Source: an uncultured Verrucomicrobia subdivision 3 bacterium
GTDB lineage: Bacteria > Verrucomicrobiota > Verrucomicrobiia > Limisphaerales > DASXHY01
Assembly (NCBI GenBank): GCA_937890005.1
Contig: CALBZA010000017.1
Span: forward strand, 155,383-219,382
Length of the DNA stretch: 64,000 bases
Reading direction: 5' to 3'
Shown here: piece after piece, positions 7,245 through 16,796 of the stretch
How positions within the stretch are numbered: the first letter of the stretch is position 1
Layout: every line of letters begins with the position of its first letter
Made by a program: the position numbers and the translations under genes
The notes under the pieces: generated by a model
Seen by the model: the letters and a program-made list of their open reading frames with translations, nothing else
Databases searched by the model: none
What the model was told of the DNA's origin: nothing

Positions 7245-9752
7245 ATGAACCGCAAAGGAGCGAAACGGACGGATCGCGCGAAGGTCGGGAAAAATACCGC
7301 CGAGCCGATCTCGAAACGAAAGTTGTGGTGTTTCCGGCTGATGGCCCTGATCGTTCTGCCGCTGATCTGCGTGACCGTTTTTGAAGTGGCGCTTCGAGTG
7401 GGAGGATTCGGATATCCCACGGGGTTTTTGTTGAAGTCAACGAATCGCGGCGAAAAGACGTTCGTTCAGAACAATCAGTTCGGCTGGCGTTTCTTCGGTC
7501 CACGCGCATCGCGACAGCCCGCTGCGCTTTCAATTCCGCGTGAGAAAGCGCCCGACACCGTAAGGGTTTTTGTTTTTGGAGAATCGGCGGCATACGGTGA
7601 TCCGCAGCCACGCTTCGGCCTGCCCCGAATGCTCGAAGCGATGCTTTCCCTGCGGCATCCCGGGAAGAAATTCGAGGTTGTGAATGCCGCGATGACCGGC
7701 ATCAATTCGCACGTCATCCGGCCGCTGGCCGCCGACTGCCGAAAAGCCGGTGCGGACGTCTGGGTGATTTACATGGGCAACAACGAAGTGGTCGGTCCGT
7801 TCGGCGCGGGAACGGTGTTTGGAAGCCAGACATTGCCGCTCCCGCTCATTCGCGCCGGACTGGCCGTCAGAGAAACCCGCTCAGGGCAGTTGATCGATTC
7901 CATCTGGCGCGCGAGGCAGAACGATGCTGCCGGCAATCGGGCATGGGAAGGAATGCGGGCTTTCATCCGGCATACCGTCGCGGCTTCCGATCCGCGGCTC
8001 GATGCGGTCTATGAAAATTTTCAACAGAACCTGGAGGATATCATCGACGCAGGGCGCAGTCGTGGCGCCAAAATTGTGCTCAGCACGGTTGCGGTGAATC
8101 TTCGGGACTGCGCTCCGTTTTCATCGCAACACGGTGCGGGGTTTTCCGAGGCTCAACGAAATGAATGGCAGCAATGGTTCGAAGCCGGAGTGAAGGCGCA
8201 GGTTGCGGGCGATCATCGTTTCGCCGCCGAGCAGTACGAACGGGCGATCAGGATCGATGGAGATTTTGCCGAGCTTCGATTTCGTCGCGCCCAATGCGCA
8301 CTCGCTTTAAATGATGTTACAAAAGCTCAGCTGGAGTTTTCGGCCGCGCGCGATCTCGATGCGCTGCGCTTTCGTTGCGATCGCCGGTTGAACGAGATCA
8401 TCAGGCGACAGGCAGGAAACGGAGTTATTCTCGTCGATGCGGAAAATGAATTTGCCCGGGCGAGTTCCGGCGGCGTTCCCGGCGGAGAATTGTTTTTCGA
8501 ACATGTTCATTTCACGTTCGCAGGAAATCATCTGCTTGCGCGCCTGATGGCGGAAAAGGTCGAGCAGGCTCTGGGCATTTCCGGGGCGGGACAGTGGCCG
8601 GGAGTTGCAGAATGCGCTAAATCGCTTGGATACACTGCGCGCGACGAGCAGATGGTTTTGACCGATGTTCAGGGACGCCTCTCCGACGCACCCTTCACGT
8701 TTCAGTTCAATAACACACAACAGCGCGAGCGGTTGGTGGAAGCAATTCGGGCCCTGCCGATGCCGAATTCGGCAGAGTCGATCCGGGCCGCGGATGTGGC
8801 CGTCAAATCGGCGCTGGAACGGCGTCCGAACGACGCGGTGCTTTGGGAACTCCTGGCGGAGATCAAGCAGGCGGGCAATGATCCGGCCGAGGCATTGAGG
8901 GCGGCGCAACGTTCGCTCGAGATCGTGCCCAGCAACGTCGGTGTCTGGATTGCGAGCGGCGTTTTGCTGGCGCAGAAGGACGAGCTGGATGAGGCGATTC
9001 GGTCGTTTCAGCAGGCTCTGACGCTGGATCCGCAGGCAGTGCCGGCGAGGCACAACCTTGCGTTGTGCTTTGAAAAATTGGGGCGAAGGGAGGCTGCCGA
9101 AAATGAATTCAAGCGAGCCCTTGCAGTGCGTCCCGAATACGGCACCGGATGGCTGGCGCTGGGACAGCTTTACGAAAAGATGGGTCGCACTGAGGATGCG
9201 GATTCCTGTTTTGGAAAGGCGCTGTCCAATCGCGTCAATCAGGCGGACGACCTGGCAACCCTCGCGCGTTTTTGTGTCAGCCGGAAATGGATGGATTCCG
9301 CAGCCACAAACTTTGCCGCAGCGATTGAATTGCGTCCGAACGACGTCCGTTTGCGGATCGAATTCGGACGCGCGCTGATTCAGCTCGGACGTCACGAGGA
9401 CGCATTGCGCGAGTTTCAAACGGCTGTGGAACTGGCGCCATCTGAAACCCAGCCGCGCTTGCAACTCGGAATTCTTCTGGGCCGGCTCAGAAGACCTGAT
9501 TTGGCCGAGAAGGAGTTCCGGGAGGCAGTGCGTTTGAACGGTGAACTGATCGAAGCGCGCGTGAATCTTGGGATCGCTTTATTCCAGCAGCAGCGTTTCG
9601 ATCTCGCACTGGCCGAGTTTGAAAACGTGCTTCGACGGAATCCGAACGAAACCAATTCGCTGCGTTATATCCGCCAGATGCAGGCTCAACAATTGTCGGC
9701 ACAGCAAACGACAGAACCGGCGCGCTTTGAACAGCAGAGCATGCAGAGATGA
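7245..9752 (+). CDS. Membrane-anchored SGNH/GDSL-like hydrolase with TPR repeats
   Basis: 835 residues. A basic N-terminus and one membrane segment (about 30-50) come first, then an SGNH-like domain: VFVFGESAAYGDP (nucleophile Ser block), VVNAAMTGINSH, YMGNNEVVGPFGAG (Asn block) and, far later, FFEHVHFTFAGNH, supplying the block V His. A TPR-like insert (about 305-385) separates the Asn block from the His block. A long C-terminal TPR array (about 510-815) follows. Last gene of the four-gene carbamoyltransferase operon, three bases after the SxtJ-like gene. SGNH proteins often add or remove acetyl groups on glycans; together with O-carbamoylation this suggests polysaccharide decoration. The substrate is unknown. 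Confidence 0.8.
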   Translation: MNRKGAKRTDRAKVGKNTAEPISKRKLWCFRLMALIVLPLICVTVFEVALRVGGFGYPTGFLLKSTNRGEKTFVQNNQFGWRFFGPRASRQPAALSIPREKAPDTVRVFVFGESAAYGDPQPRFGLPRMLEAMLSLRHPGKKFEVVNAAMTGINSHVIRPLAADCRKAGADVWVIYMGNNEVVGPFGAGTVFGSQTLPLPLIRAGLAVRETRSGQLIDSIWRARQNDAAGNRAWEGMRAFIRHTVAASDPRLDAVYENFQQNLEDIIDAGRSRGAKIVLSTVAVNLRDCAPFSSQHGAGFSEAQRNEWQQWFEAGVKAQVAGDHRFAAEQYERAIRIDGDFAELRFRRAQCALALNDVTKAQLEFSAARDLDALRFRCDRRLNEIIRRQAGNGVILVDAENEFARASSGGVPGGELFFEHVHFTFAGNHLLARLMAEKVEQALGISGAGQWPGVAECAKSLGYTARDEQMVLTDVQGRLSDAPFTFQFNNTQQRERLVEAIRALPMPNSAESIRAADVAVKSALERRPNDAVLWELLAEIKQAGNDPAEALRAAQRSLEIVPSNVGVWIASGVLLAQKDELDEAIRSFQQALTLDPQAVPARHNLALCFEKLGRREAAENEFKRALAVRPEYGTGWLALGQLYEKMGRTEDADSCFGKALSNRVNQADDLATLARFCVSRKWMDSAATNFAAAIELRPNDVRLRIEFGRALIQLGRHEDALREFQTAVELAPSETQPRLQLGILLGRLRRPDLAEKEFREAVRLNGELIEARVNLGIALFQQQRFDLALAEFENVLRRNPNETNSLRYIRQMQAQQLSAQQTTEPARFEQQSMQR

Positions 9753-9788
9753 CTGCTGAATCCGAAGCGGATCAAAGCCAGAGTCGGA

Positions 9789-11297
9789 TCACAGTTTATT
9801 GAACGTCCAGCGGCACTTGTCGCTCTTCGGATCGAATCGCGTGAGTGAAGGTGTGCTGACTCCAGGTGCCGCGAGAACCAGCGGTTCATTCGAACCCGGC
9901 ACAGCCTTCGGCATGATGCGATACGTTCCATCCGTCAACTGATCGATTCGCCACAACTGCTCCGGCGCGCCCGTGAATTCGGGAACTGTCACCAGCTCCG
10001 CGTCTTTCGTCGCAGCCAGTGCGCGACCGGTTTCTGCGAGAGTGATCTTGAAGTAGGGCGATCCAGGATAACCGCCGGCATTCGTGACACTGGTAATGGT
10101 CCATTGCTGGTGCGGACGAACCATGAAGTCGCCAAGGCGCAGTCCAATTTCACCGGACGGCCAGTTGGTCGAAACTTCGGCCAGTGTCTGGTGCGGAACA
10201 GAGGTGAGGGGACCTGCTGGCGGACGGTTCCATCCTGGTCCGCCGCCAGGCCCCGGCGCATTGGTTGCAACCGGTCCGCTCATTTCGCGAGGTCTGCGGA
10301 AATTAGGCATGCGAACGCTATCCACGGCGAGCTCAAGTGCGTAGCCGCCGCGCTCCGATTGGATCATGTAGGTTCCATCCTGGAAGTTGTCTCCCGCCAC
10401 GGGCCAGCCGTCCTTCCAGAGCAAAGGCCGAATATCCAGAACGCTGCGACCGCTGCGGTCGAGGTCTGCCTCGTAGTGACAGGAAAACTTCTGCACGCCA
10501 TCGCCCAGATCCAGCAGTCCAAAATGGCCGGGGCCGATGAAGCGCCCACTCGCCGCCACCACTAGCTTTCCACCACCGCGGAGCATGTCCATTCCCATGT
10601 TGTCCAGGTAAGGGCCGGTGACTTTTTTGGAGCGTCCGACGCGGATGTTGTAAGTGGAGTTAGCGCCGTCGCAGCAGGTGCCGTGTGTGCCGAGCAAATA
10701 ATACCATCCATCCCGATAGATCAGAGCGCTGGCTTCGCAATCGATGGCAATGTTCACGGGTTCATTGCCTTCAACGCGGTGGCCGGTTTTCGGATCCAGC
10801 TCCACCAGCCTGATGTAACCGAAGTAGGTTCCATACGTGAGCCAGAGGCGGCCGTCGTTGGGATCGAGCAGCAGCGACGGATCGATCGCGTCGCAATCTT
10901 CAAGGCCATCGCTTGAAGCGACAACCACGGGTTCGGAGTATTTGAAATCCGGCGATTGCGGATCGAGCGTCTTGTTCCACATCGTGAGAATTCTTCCGGA
11001 ATGTCCTCCGCCCAGTCCGCCTCCGGTCGCACCGTAGGTGACCAGGTAACGATCGCCAATCTTCAACACGTCCGGTGCCGCGCCGCCGCCCGGTCGGACC
11101 GCGCCGCCGCGCCACGTCCAGCCGTCATCGGAGATCAATCCGCCGCCGCCGGTTCCGAACGTGTAATATTTGCCGTCGCAGATTGCGATGGTGGACGGAT
11201 CGTGAATGTAGGGCTCACCGTTGAGCGCCGCCGCCTGGCTGGAGGATTCACATGCGAGCGCGACGACTGCGGCTGCGAATAGCTTGGAAGATTTCAT
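9789..11297 (-). CDS. Secreted GH43 family arabinanase/arabinofuranosidase-like enzyme
   Basis: 502 residues with a signal peptide (MKSSKLFAAAVVALACESSSQAA). The five-bladed GH43 propeller covers about 28-310. The catalytic triad is visible: base Asp in YIHDPST (residue 33), pKa-modulating Asp in CDAIDPSLL (about 137) and acid Glu in IDCEASALIY (about 187). WLTYGTYFGYIRLVEL resembles the endo-arabinanase/exo-arabinofuranosidase subgroup. The last ~110 residues form a beta-rich extension (WTITSVTNAGG ... CRWTFNKL) that may bind carbohydrate. It lies 30 bases after the 240-aa gene at 11328-12050 and shares its promoter with class 1 site B. Likely releases arabinose from arabinan or arabinoxylan; exact linkage specificity cannot be read from sequence. 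Confidence 0.85.
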   Translation of the reverse strand: MKSSKLFAAAVVALACESSSQAAALNGEPYIHDPSTIAICDGKYYTFGTGGGGLISDDGWTWRGGAVRPGGGAAPDVLKIGDRYLVTYGATGGGLGGGHSGRILTMWNKTLDPQSPDFKYSEPVVVASSDGLEDCDAIDPSLLLDPNDGRLWLTYGTYFGYIRLVELDPKTGHRVEGNEPVNIAIDCEASALIYRDGWYYLLGTHGTCCDGANSTYNIRVGRSKKVTGPYLDNMGMDMLRGGGKLVVAASGRFIGPGHFGLLDLGDGVQKFSCHYEADLDRSGRSVLDIRPLLWKDGWPVAGDNFQDGTYMIQSERGGYALELAVDSVRMPNFRRPREMSGPVATNAPGPGGGPGWNRPPAGPLTSVPHQTLAEVSTNWPSGEIGLRLGDFMVRPHQQWTITSVTNAGGYPGSPYFKITLAETGRALAATKDAELVTVPEFTGAPEQLWRIDQLTDGTYRIMPKAVPGSNEPLVLAAPGVSTPSLTRFDPKSDKCRWTFNKL

Positions 11298-11327
11298 AAA
11301 CAGGTCAGAAGAGCAGGGGGCGGTTGA

Positions 11328-12050
11328 TCAATTTCCGGTTTTTTCGAGATTGATGACGAAATCGCGGACGGGCTGGTCGTTTTCGTCAATGAAACGGACG
11401 CAGAAATCGCTGAGGCCGGGACCGTTGATGACTGCACCGCGAATCACATTGCGGCCTTTCTTCAAGGTGACCCGTTTGGAAACGCAGTCGTCCATGACCA
11501 TGCGCCTGTCTGTGAAGAGCGAAACGGCCTCCTCGCCGTTGAGCCACCACATCGACGCGGAATTGGAGCCGACTGCGAGCCTCACGTTTTGAATTTCGCG
11601 CGGACAATCGATGACTGTCACGGCCCAGAAAACGACGCCGTAGGTTCGCTTGTTCAAGCCGGACGCAAAGCGAAACACCTTCACGTTCCAGTTCCGCGAA
11701 TCCATTGCATGCCAGGTCAGTTCTTCGCCGCCAACGGTCACCTTGTCGCCGCTTTTAGGCACATCAAGCAGCTGGTTGTGGAGTTCATATTCCTTGAAAG
11801 CGTTTCGAACGTAGCTCTCCGTGAAGCCGGCGTTGCTCCGAATCGGTTTGTTGATCGGCTCCAGCAAAAGCCAGCGTTGAATGAATCCGTCCGGATCCGG
11901 CGGAAGGGGCGTGGACGTCGCCGGCTTGAAATGCAATTCAAGATCGCGCGAAGCTGCAGCGGGCTCTGCTGCAGTGAGCGGCTTGGTCAGGACGGATGAA
12001 AAGATCAGCGCCAATCCGGCGGTAATGCAGAGCGTTTTGGTTGGGAGCAT
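11328..12050 (-). CDS. Secreted beta-rich protein of unknown function, partner of GH43
   Basis: 240 residues from the ATG at 12050, chosen because it begins a clear signal peptide (TKTLCITAGLALIFSS, ending near LTAAEP). A longer in-frame start at 12239 would run through operator site B. The mature protein begins with an HFKPATSTPLPPDPDGFI linker. Its core has WWLNGEEAV and VTLKKGRNVIRGAVING, the style of galactose-binding-like jelly-roll domains appended to glycosidases. No catalytic motif is recognisable. It is the first gene of a two-gene operon with GH43. A free-standing carbohydrate-binding or accessory protein is the best guess. Confidence 0.7.
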   Translation of the reverse strand: MLPTKTLCITAGLALIFSSVLTKPLTAAEPAAASRDLELHFKPATSTPLPPDPDGFIQRWLLLEPINKPIRSNAGFTESYVRNAFKEYELHNQLLDVPKSGDKVTVGGEELTWHAMDSRNWNVKVFRFASGLNKRTYGVVFWAVTVIDCPREIQNVRLAVGSNSASMWWLNGEEAVSLFTDRRMVMDDCVSKRVTLKKGRNVIRGAVINGPGLSDFCVRFIDENDQPVRDFVINLEKTGN

Positions 12051-12151
12051 ACGTTGGATTCCGATTTTGTTGCACGACACCTGGCGGACGTTGTGTGGAG
12101 CAGCCAGGAACGAACGGCCGGATTGTCTTCTGAATCGACGACAAAGAACCA

Positions 12152-12167
12152 TATGACGTTCGTCGTA
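12152..12167. promoter_or_regulatory. Class 1 operator palindrome, site B
   Basis: TATGACGTTCGTCGTA: half-sites TATGACG and CGTCGTA around TT, with one mismatched pair. It matches the reverse complement of site D at 14 of 16 bases. It lies about 100 bases upstream of the ATG at 12050, in front of the two-gene GH43 operon. Confidence 0.7.
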
Positions 12168-12189
12168 CCTGAGCTCCGAATTTTTCACG

Positions 12190-12243
12190 AAGAAAAAACA
12201 ATCCCGTGCAGGAATGCTCGCGGCGACGCACTCCTGCACGGGA
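12190..12243 (-). terminator. Rho-independent terminator of the GH29 operon
   Basis: On the minus strand, a 12-base-pair stem (arms 12202-12213 and 12232-12243, tcccgtgcagga/tcctgcacggga) is followed by ttgttttttctt. It lies 75 bases past the GH29 stop and separates that operon from the next promoter. Confidence 0.85.
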
Positions 12244-12317
12244 CCTCAATCAAAGCCCGTTTCACCCAATGGAATCAGAGCATGCAAAGGTGTTCAGACT
12301 AATTCACCTTCGCGGGC

Positions 12318-13985
12318 TTACCGGAGGCTGATCTTGAATACGACCGCAATGTCGCTGGCGAGTTGCTCCGGCTTTTCGATCAGCAGTGATTCCGCATTCT
12401 GTGACCATTTGATTTGCTCCTGGCTGCCGAGCAGTTCGATTTTGCTGATCGATTTCTCCAGCAACTTCGCGTCTTTGCCGAGCGACTTGACGCTGATCGC
12501 AGCGGTCGGCTTGCCCATCACAACGGCGTAAAGTGTTTCTCCTTTGCTGGTGAAACGCACGTCCTCTGCCGTGAAGGGTTTGCCGCGGCCTTCGTTGAAA
12601 CCCTGCGCGTTGAGCGGAGCAGCGGAGGCCATTTGCGGACCTTCCCCGAATACTTTCCACGGCCGCGTGCCATGAATGGCCTCCTGATTCACCTGCATCC
12701 ACGTGGCGATATCTTCAACGATTTTGATCGCGTCCGAGTCGGGCGTGCCGTCGCCGCGCAGGGGGACGCTCAGCAACAGGTTGCCGTTCTTGCTCACGGT
12801 GTCCGTGAGCTGATGAATAACCGTTTTCGCGGACTTGTAGTGATGCCGGTCGAAGATGCCGCGGTCATAATGCCACGCGCCGAGGCAGGTGCAGGTTTGC
12901 CACGGATGCGGCTCGATCTGATTGCTGCTTCCGCGTTCGATGTCCCATGTCATGCACTGCTTTTGTTCGTCATTGAGAATCTTTCCAAGGATGACACCGT
13001 TGTCGCCGTTCAACGCCAGGTTTCGATTGTAGAAATGCGCGGCGATCTTCAATCCCGCATCGCTCACCGGCCAGAGCGGCAGCGCGGTGTCGTCGAAGTA
13101 AATGAATTCCGGACGATACTTGTTCACCAGGTCCATGGTGCGGTTGTAGAACTTTTCGCAATAGGTCTGATCCGGCAGGGTCACGCCATTGCCCCAGTTC
13201 CAGCGCGAATGAATGCGGCCGAGATTCTGAAATTCCGGACTGGGTTCGTGACGCTGTTCGTACAGATCCTGCGGATCATAACCTTCCCACCATGTTCCCT
13301 TGCCGTCCGCCCTGGTGAGTTTGCCGTCGTAAGGCACGCCTGCGAGAGGACCGTCCTTGTCTGAACCTTGCGCCGACTCGTACCAGCTCCAGGCATGCGC
13401 GGCGTGGACGCTGACGCCGAATTTCAGCCCGTGAGCCCGCGCCGCCTTCGCCCACCCGCCGACCAGATCCTTCTTCGGTCCCAGGTTCACCGAATTCCAC
13501 GGCTGATACTTGCTGTCGTAGTTGTCGAAGTTGTCGTGATGATTGGCGAGCGCGACGAAGTATTTTGCGCCGGCGCGTTTGTAGAGCTCGACCAGCTTGT
13601 CCGGATCCCATTTCTCCGCTTTCCAGGAATGGATGACTTCCTTGAATCCGTTTGTGGACGGATGTCCGTAAAGCTTCAGGTGCTCGCGATATTTGTAATT
13701 TCCCTGGCTGTACATTTCGCGGGCATACCAGTCGCCGCGCTCCGGCTGGCATTGCGGTCCCCAATGCGCCCAGATGCCGAACTTCGCGTCACGAAACCAT
13801 TCGGGCGTTTCGAACTGTTTGAGCGATTCCCATGAGGGTTGGAATTTGCCCGGTGCGATAGGCTCGACGGTGGTGTTGACGATGACGGACGGTGTCGCGG
13901 TCGTTGGAATCTGTGCGTGAATCGTGGCTCCGGTAAAACCGAGGCTCGCGACCAGCAGGAACACTTTGCAGCTTTTTGCACTCAT
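12318..13985 (-). CDS. Secreted GH29 alpha-L-fucosidase family enzyme
   Basis: 555 residues from the ATG at 13985 (MSAKSCKVFLLVASLGF signal peptide); an upstream start at 14018 would precede the signal. The (beta/alpha)8 domain shows WFRDAKFGIWAHWGPQC and NHHDNFDNY, typical of GH29. The nucleophile Asp is expected in EFIYFDDTALPL near residue 296. SKNGNLLLSVPLRGDG closes the barrel and a beta-sandwich of about 120 residues follows. Removes terminal alpha-L-fucose or the structurally related alpha-L-galactose. It lies 77 bases downstream of the GH115 gene. In the present company of xylan enzymes, L-galactose caps of complex glucuronoarabinoxylan are a reasonable alternative substrate; this is inference. 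Confidence 0.9.
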   Translation of the reverse strand: MSAKSCKVFLLVASLGFTGATIHAQIPTTATPSVIVNTTVEPIAPGKFQPSWESLKQFETPEWFRDAKFGIWAHWGPQCQPERGDWYAREMYSQGNYKYREHLKLYGHPSTNGFKEVIHSWKAEKWDPDKLVELYKRAGAKYFVALANHHDNFDNYDSKYQPWNSVNLGPKKDLVGGWAKAARAHGLKFGVSVHAAHAWSWYESAQGSDKDGPLAGVPYDGKLTRADGKGTWWEGYDPQDLYEQRHEPSPEFQNLGRIHSRWNWGNGVTLPDQTYCEKFYNRTMDLVNKYRPEFIYFDDTALPLWPVSDAGLKIAAHFYNRNLALNGDNGVILGKILNDEQKQCMTWDIERGSSNQIEPHPWQTCTCLGAWHYDRGIFDRHHYKSAKTVIHQLTDTVSKNGNLLLSVPLRGDGTPDSDAIKIVEDIATWMQVNQEAIHGTRPWKVFGEGPQMASAAPLNAQGFNEGRGKPFTAEDVRFTSKGETLYAVVMGKPTAAISVKSLGKDAKLLEKSISKIELLGSQEQIKWSQNAESLLIEKPEQLASDIAVVFKISLR

Positions 13986-14061
13986 AAATGGATGTCTGAC
14001 GGATGCAACGATCTGCAATTCAATTGGAATGCAGATTTGTTGGAAAGGGGCAATTTCAGGT

Positions 14062-16566
14062 TCAGTTTTCAGGCAAATGAATCCGGTCGATTACGACGCC
14101 TGGATCAAGTGCCCGGACGCGGAATGCATGTTTGCCGGCTTTCAACGACGGAAGTGGAATGTGTGCGCGAACGAAGTTGTCCTGAACGCCCTGGCTGCGG
14201 ATGCGGCCGTTTTCATTTTCCGCGCCGCTCGAGCCGGGAACTTCCACGATGATCGGCTCGCCGTCATCGACCACCACGGCCACGCGCAATTTCATACCGG
14301 GATAAATTCGAAACGTGGGCAGGAAATCGATCCACGCTTCAGCGTCACCGGCTTTGCTGCGGAACCGGTATTCCAAAGTTGGCGCGCCCGAATCTGTTTC
14401 GCTCCAACTCAAGTCGGCCTTCACCGGCAGAAGAGCCATTGCGTTTCCGGAGGGGCCGAGTCCTTCGATCGGACACCAGCGCGCGGCGGAGGTTTCGGTC
14501 TGTCGATCGGTTGAGGCCGCGTTGCGCCAGCCGCGTTCGGGAATCGATGTTTTTTGGTAGGCCGGCCGGTTCGTTCCTTCGCCCCAGGGCCAGCGGACCT
14601 GACTGTTCCACGCAGTCAGATTCCGGGCTGTTACCGCTCCGGGCATCATTCGATTCCATTTTCCGCCTGCGATGGTCGAGTTGAAGTTTTCGACCAGCGC
14701 GTCGATTTCGAACCGCAGGCGTTCGATCTGCTTCTGATTTTCAGAAACATTTCTGCCTTCCTGAATTTCCCGGTCGGCGAGGAAAATCTTTCCGGACAAT
14801 CCCAGAATTCGCGCAGGGAAACCGATCATCTCCACGTATGCATCGCGTGCTTCCGCCGGAATCGCGCGCGCCAGCGAACGTTCGTCGGCGAGAAGTTTTT
14901 CGTAATCCGCGCCGAGCTGTTTTGCGCGTTCGTCCGTGAGTGACATCGCCCAGCGGCGCTCCATCAGTTCCGGTTTGCGAATGGTTCCGAGCCGGTAGAA
15001 ATCCGTCAGCAACGAAGCCACGCGTGCGGCGTGCTTCTTGCCGAAGTTTTCCGAGACGAACTGTTTGAGGAAGGAACGTTGTGCCGCGAGCGGGAAACTC
15101 TCCGGCGCCCAGGCCAGCCGGGCGAAGTAGTCGATGCCGATTTCCATCGGCTTGATGTCGCCGACGTTGAGCACCCAGATGGTTCGCGCCTCGTTCTCCC
15201 ACGCCTTGTGGAATTCCTCCCACATCAGCGCGGGTGCGGTGCTGTTGATCCACAGATACGAATGCGGACCGCCGTAATAGGAAAGGTGCCAGTAAACGCC
15301 CGCGCCACCGGAACGGGTGCGTTCCGCCGGACTGCTCAGGCGGCGGATGTAGCCGAAGTTGTCATCCACCCAGACGAGTGTGATGTCGTCGGGAACCTTC
15401 AGGTTGGAGTCGTAAATGGGCAGCACTTCCTTGTAAGGCACGAAACATTGCGCGACGTTTCCCCATTCCTTTGACACATGGCGCTCCAGCAACGCGCGCT
15501 GATCGCGAAAAACTTCCTCCATCAATTGAATTTTTCCGGGCATGTCATTGGGTGGCGACTGCATTCCGCGGTCGTGAATGCCGCGAATGCCCAATGTCCA
15601 CACCGCTTCCTCGGCGCCGCGTGCCTTGGCGCATTCTTCCCAAACCGAATGAATCACGTCGCGATTGAGGCTGTAGTTCCATCGGCCGTTCTGCTGCTCA
15701 TCCCACTTCGCATTGTTGAACAGCATCGGTTCGCAATGGGAGGAGCCGGCCACAATGCCGTATTTGCCGGCCAGACGGTAATTCTCCGGCTCGGATCCGA
15801 ACTCGCGGCTCACTTCGTGCATTGCAGGCCAGAGGTAATTCAGGCGCAATCGCAGCATCAGCTCGAACACCTTTTCATAAGTCTTCGGACCGATGTTTTT
15901 GAACTCAGGATCGAAGGTGTGCGTGGCCCACGGATAAAGTCCCCAGTCTTCGTCGTTGATGAAAATGCCACGATATTTCACGCCCGGCGCATCGAGTGTC
16001 GAAGCCGCGACTTTCACTGCCAGGGCGCTCTGTCGTTGCGCCGGAACATCGGCCCACCAGTACCACGGCGACACGCCGATTTTCTGCGAAAGCTGCATCA
16101 GGCCATAAGCCGCACCGCGCCGATCGCTTCCGGCAATTACCAAAGCGCGTTCCACGCCTGGAAGAGGCGACTTCACGATCTGTGTGAGTGTCGCTTCCCA
16201 GCGGCCGTGGATTTTTTCAACGTCACTCAGCCTGCCTTCCGCGATCAACTGTTGAAGCAGCGCACTTTTGCCCAGCGTTCCCACGATGATCAGCGGCCCT
16301 CGGTCTGAAGGAGCGTTGGTCACGATGAGGCGATGTCCCGTGACGCGTTCGACGTCGTCGGCGAAAAAGCCCGCTGCCAGTTGAACGACGGGATAATCGG
16401 CGTCATCGACAACGAGAACCGCCGTCTGTGATCCGGCACTGAGGTTGATGCTGTCCGCATCCTTCGATGTCTTGAACAGAACTTCCACTTCCGCATTTGC
16501 CGTGGCGAAAGGCAGCAGGAAAAGGATCGCCGCGAGAAAACACGGCAACAGGGAAGGGAAGCGCAT
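14062..16566 (-). CDS. Secreted GH115 xylan alpha-1,2-glucuronidase
   Basis: 834 residues from the ATG at 16566, which starts the signal peptide RFPSLLPCFLAAILFLLPF; the longer frame from 16731 is unlikely. Features of GH115 are FADDVERVTGHRL (N-terminal domain), YRGIFINDEDWGLYPWA, LRLNYLWPAMHEV, VWTLGIRGIHDRGMQ and YWHLSYYGGPHSYLW. The C-terminal region (about 690-834) has the beta-sandwich extension common in this family. The enzyme removes (4-O-methyl)-glucuronic acid side chains from xylan, including internal ones. It sits between GH29 and GH51 on one strand, indicating a debranching cluster. Length is typical for the family. Confidence 0.92.
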   Translation of the reverse strand: MRFPSLLPCFLAAILFLLPFATANAEVEVLFKTSKDADSINLSAGSQTAVLVVDDADYPVVQLAAGFFADDVERVTGHRLIVTNAPSDRGPLIIVGTLGKSALLQQLIAEGRLSDVEKIHGRWEATLTQIVKSPLPGVERALVIAGSDRRGAAYGLMQLSQKIGVSPWYWWADVPAQRQSALAVKVAASTLDAPGVKYRGIFINDEDWGLYPWATHTFDPEFKNIGPKTYEKVFELMLRLRLNYLWPAMHEVSREFGSEPENYRLAGKYGIVAGSSHCEPMLFNNAKWDEQQNGRWNYSLNRDVIHSVWEECAKARGAEEAVWTLGIRGIHDRGMQSPPNDMPGKIQLMEEVFRDQRALLERHVSKEWGNVAQCFVPYKEVLPIYDSNLKVPDDITLVWVDDNFGYIRRLSSPAERTRSGGAGVYWHLSYYGGPHSYLWINSTAPALMWEEFHKAWENEARTIWVLNVGDIKPMEIGIDYFARLAWAPESFPLAAQRSFLKQFVSENFGKKHAARVASLLTDFYRLGTIRKPELMERRWAMSLTDERAKQLGADYEKLLADERSLARAIPAEARDAYVEMIGFPARILGLSGKIFLADREIQEGRNVSENQKQIERLRFEIDALVENFNSTIAGGKWNRMMPGAVTARNLTAWNSQVRWPWGEGTNRPAYQKTSIPERGWRNAASTDRQTETSAARWCPIEGLGPSGNAMALLPVKADLSWSETDSGAPTLEYRFRSKAGDAEAWIDFLPTFRIYPGMKLRVAVVVDDGEPIIVEVPGSSGAENENGRIRSQGVQDNFVRAHIPLPSLKAGKHAFRVRALDPGVVIDRIHLPEN

Positions 16567-16740
16567 GATCCGACCGTAGCGCGATGTTCGCGTCATATTC
16601 AGTGAGCAGCTTCCAAGGTTCCTGATTGATTTCATGACTTCTTCAGAAGGTCGCAGTGCAGACTTCGAGCCCGCCGATTCTCGGAACATTCGAGTTTCGA
16701 GTTCCTTCGATGTCGGTGTGGCAACGATCACTCGTGTGGC

Positions 16741-16763
16741 GCCGGAAAGCGGCGCTTTTCGGC
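16741..16763 (-). terminator. Possible hairpin after the GH51 gene
   Basis: A ten-base-pair stem with one G-T pair (gccggaaagc/gcttttcggc) and a three-base loop lies about 35 bases past the GH51 stop. No clear T tract, so read-through into GH115 remains possible. Confidence 0.35.
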
Positions 16764-16796
16764 AGTCCCGGAAAAGCGGCCTTACAGTGCGTCCAC

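Noticed and set aside
16574..16600. gcgatgttcgcgtcata upstream of GH115 as another class 1 operator
   Set aside because: Only half of the consensus matches and an extra base breaks the spacing; no second arm.
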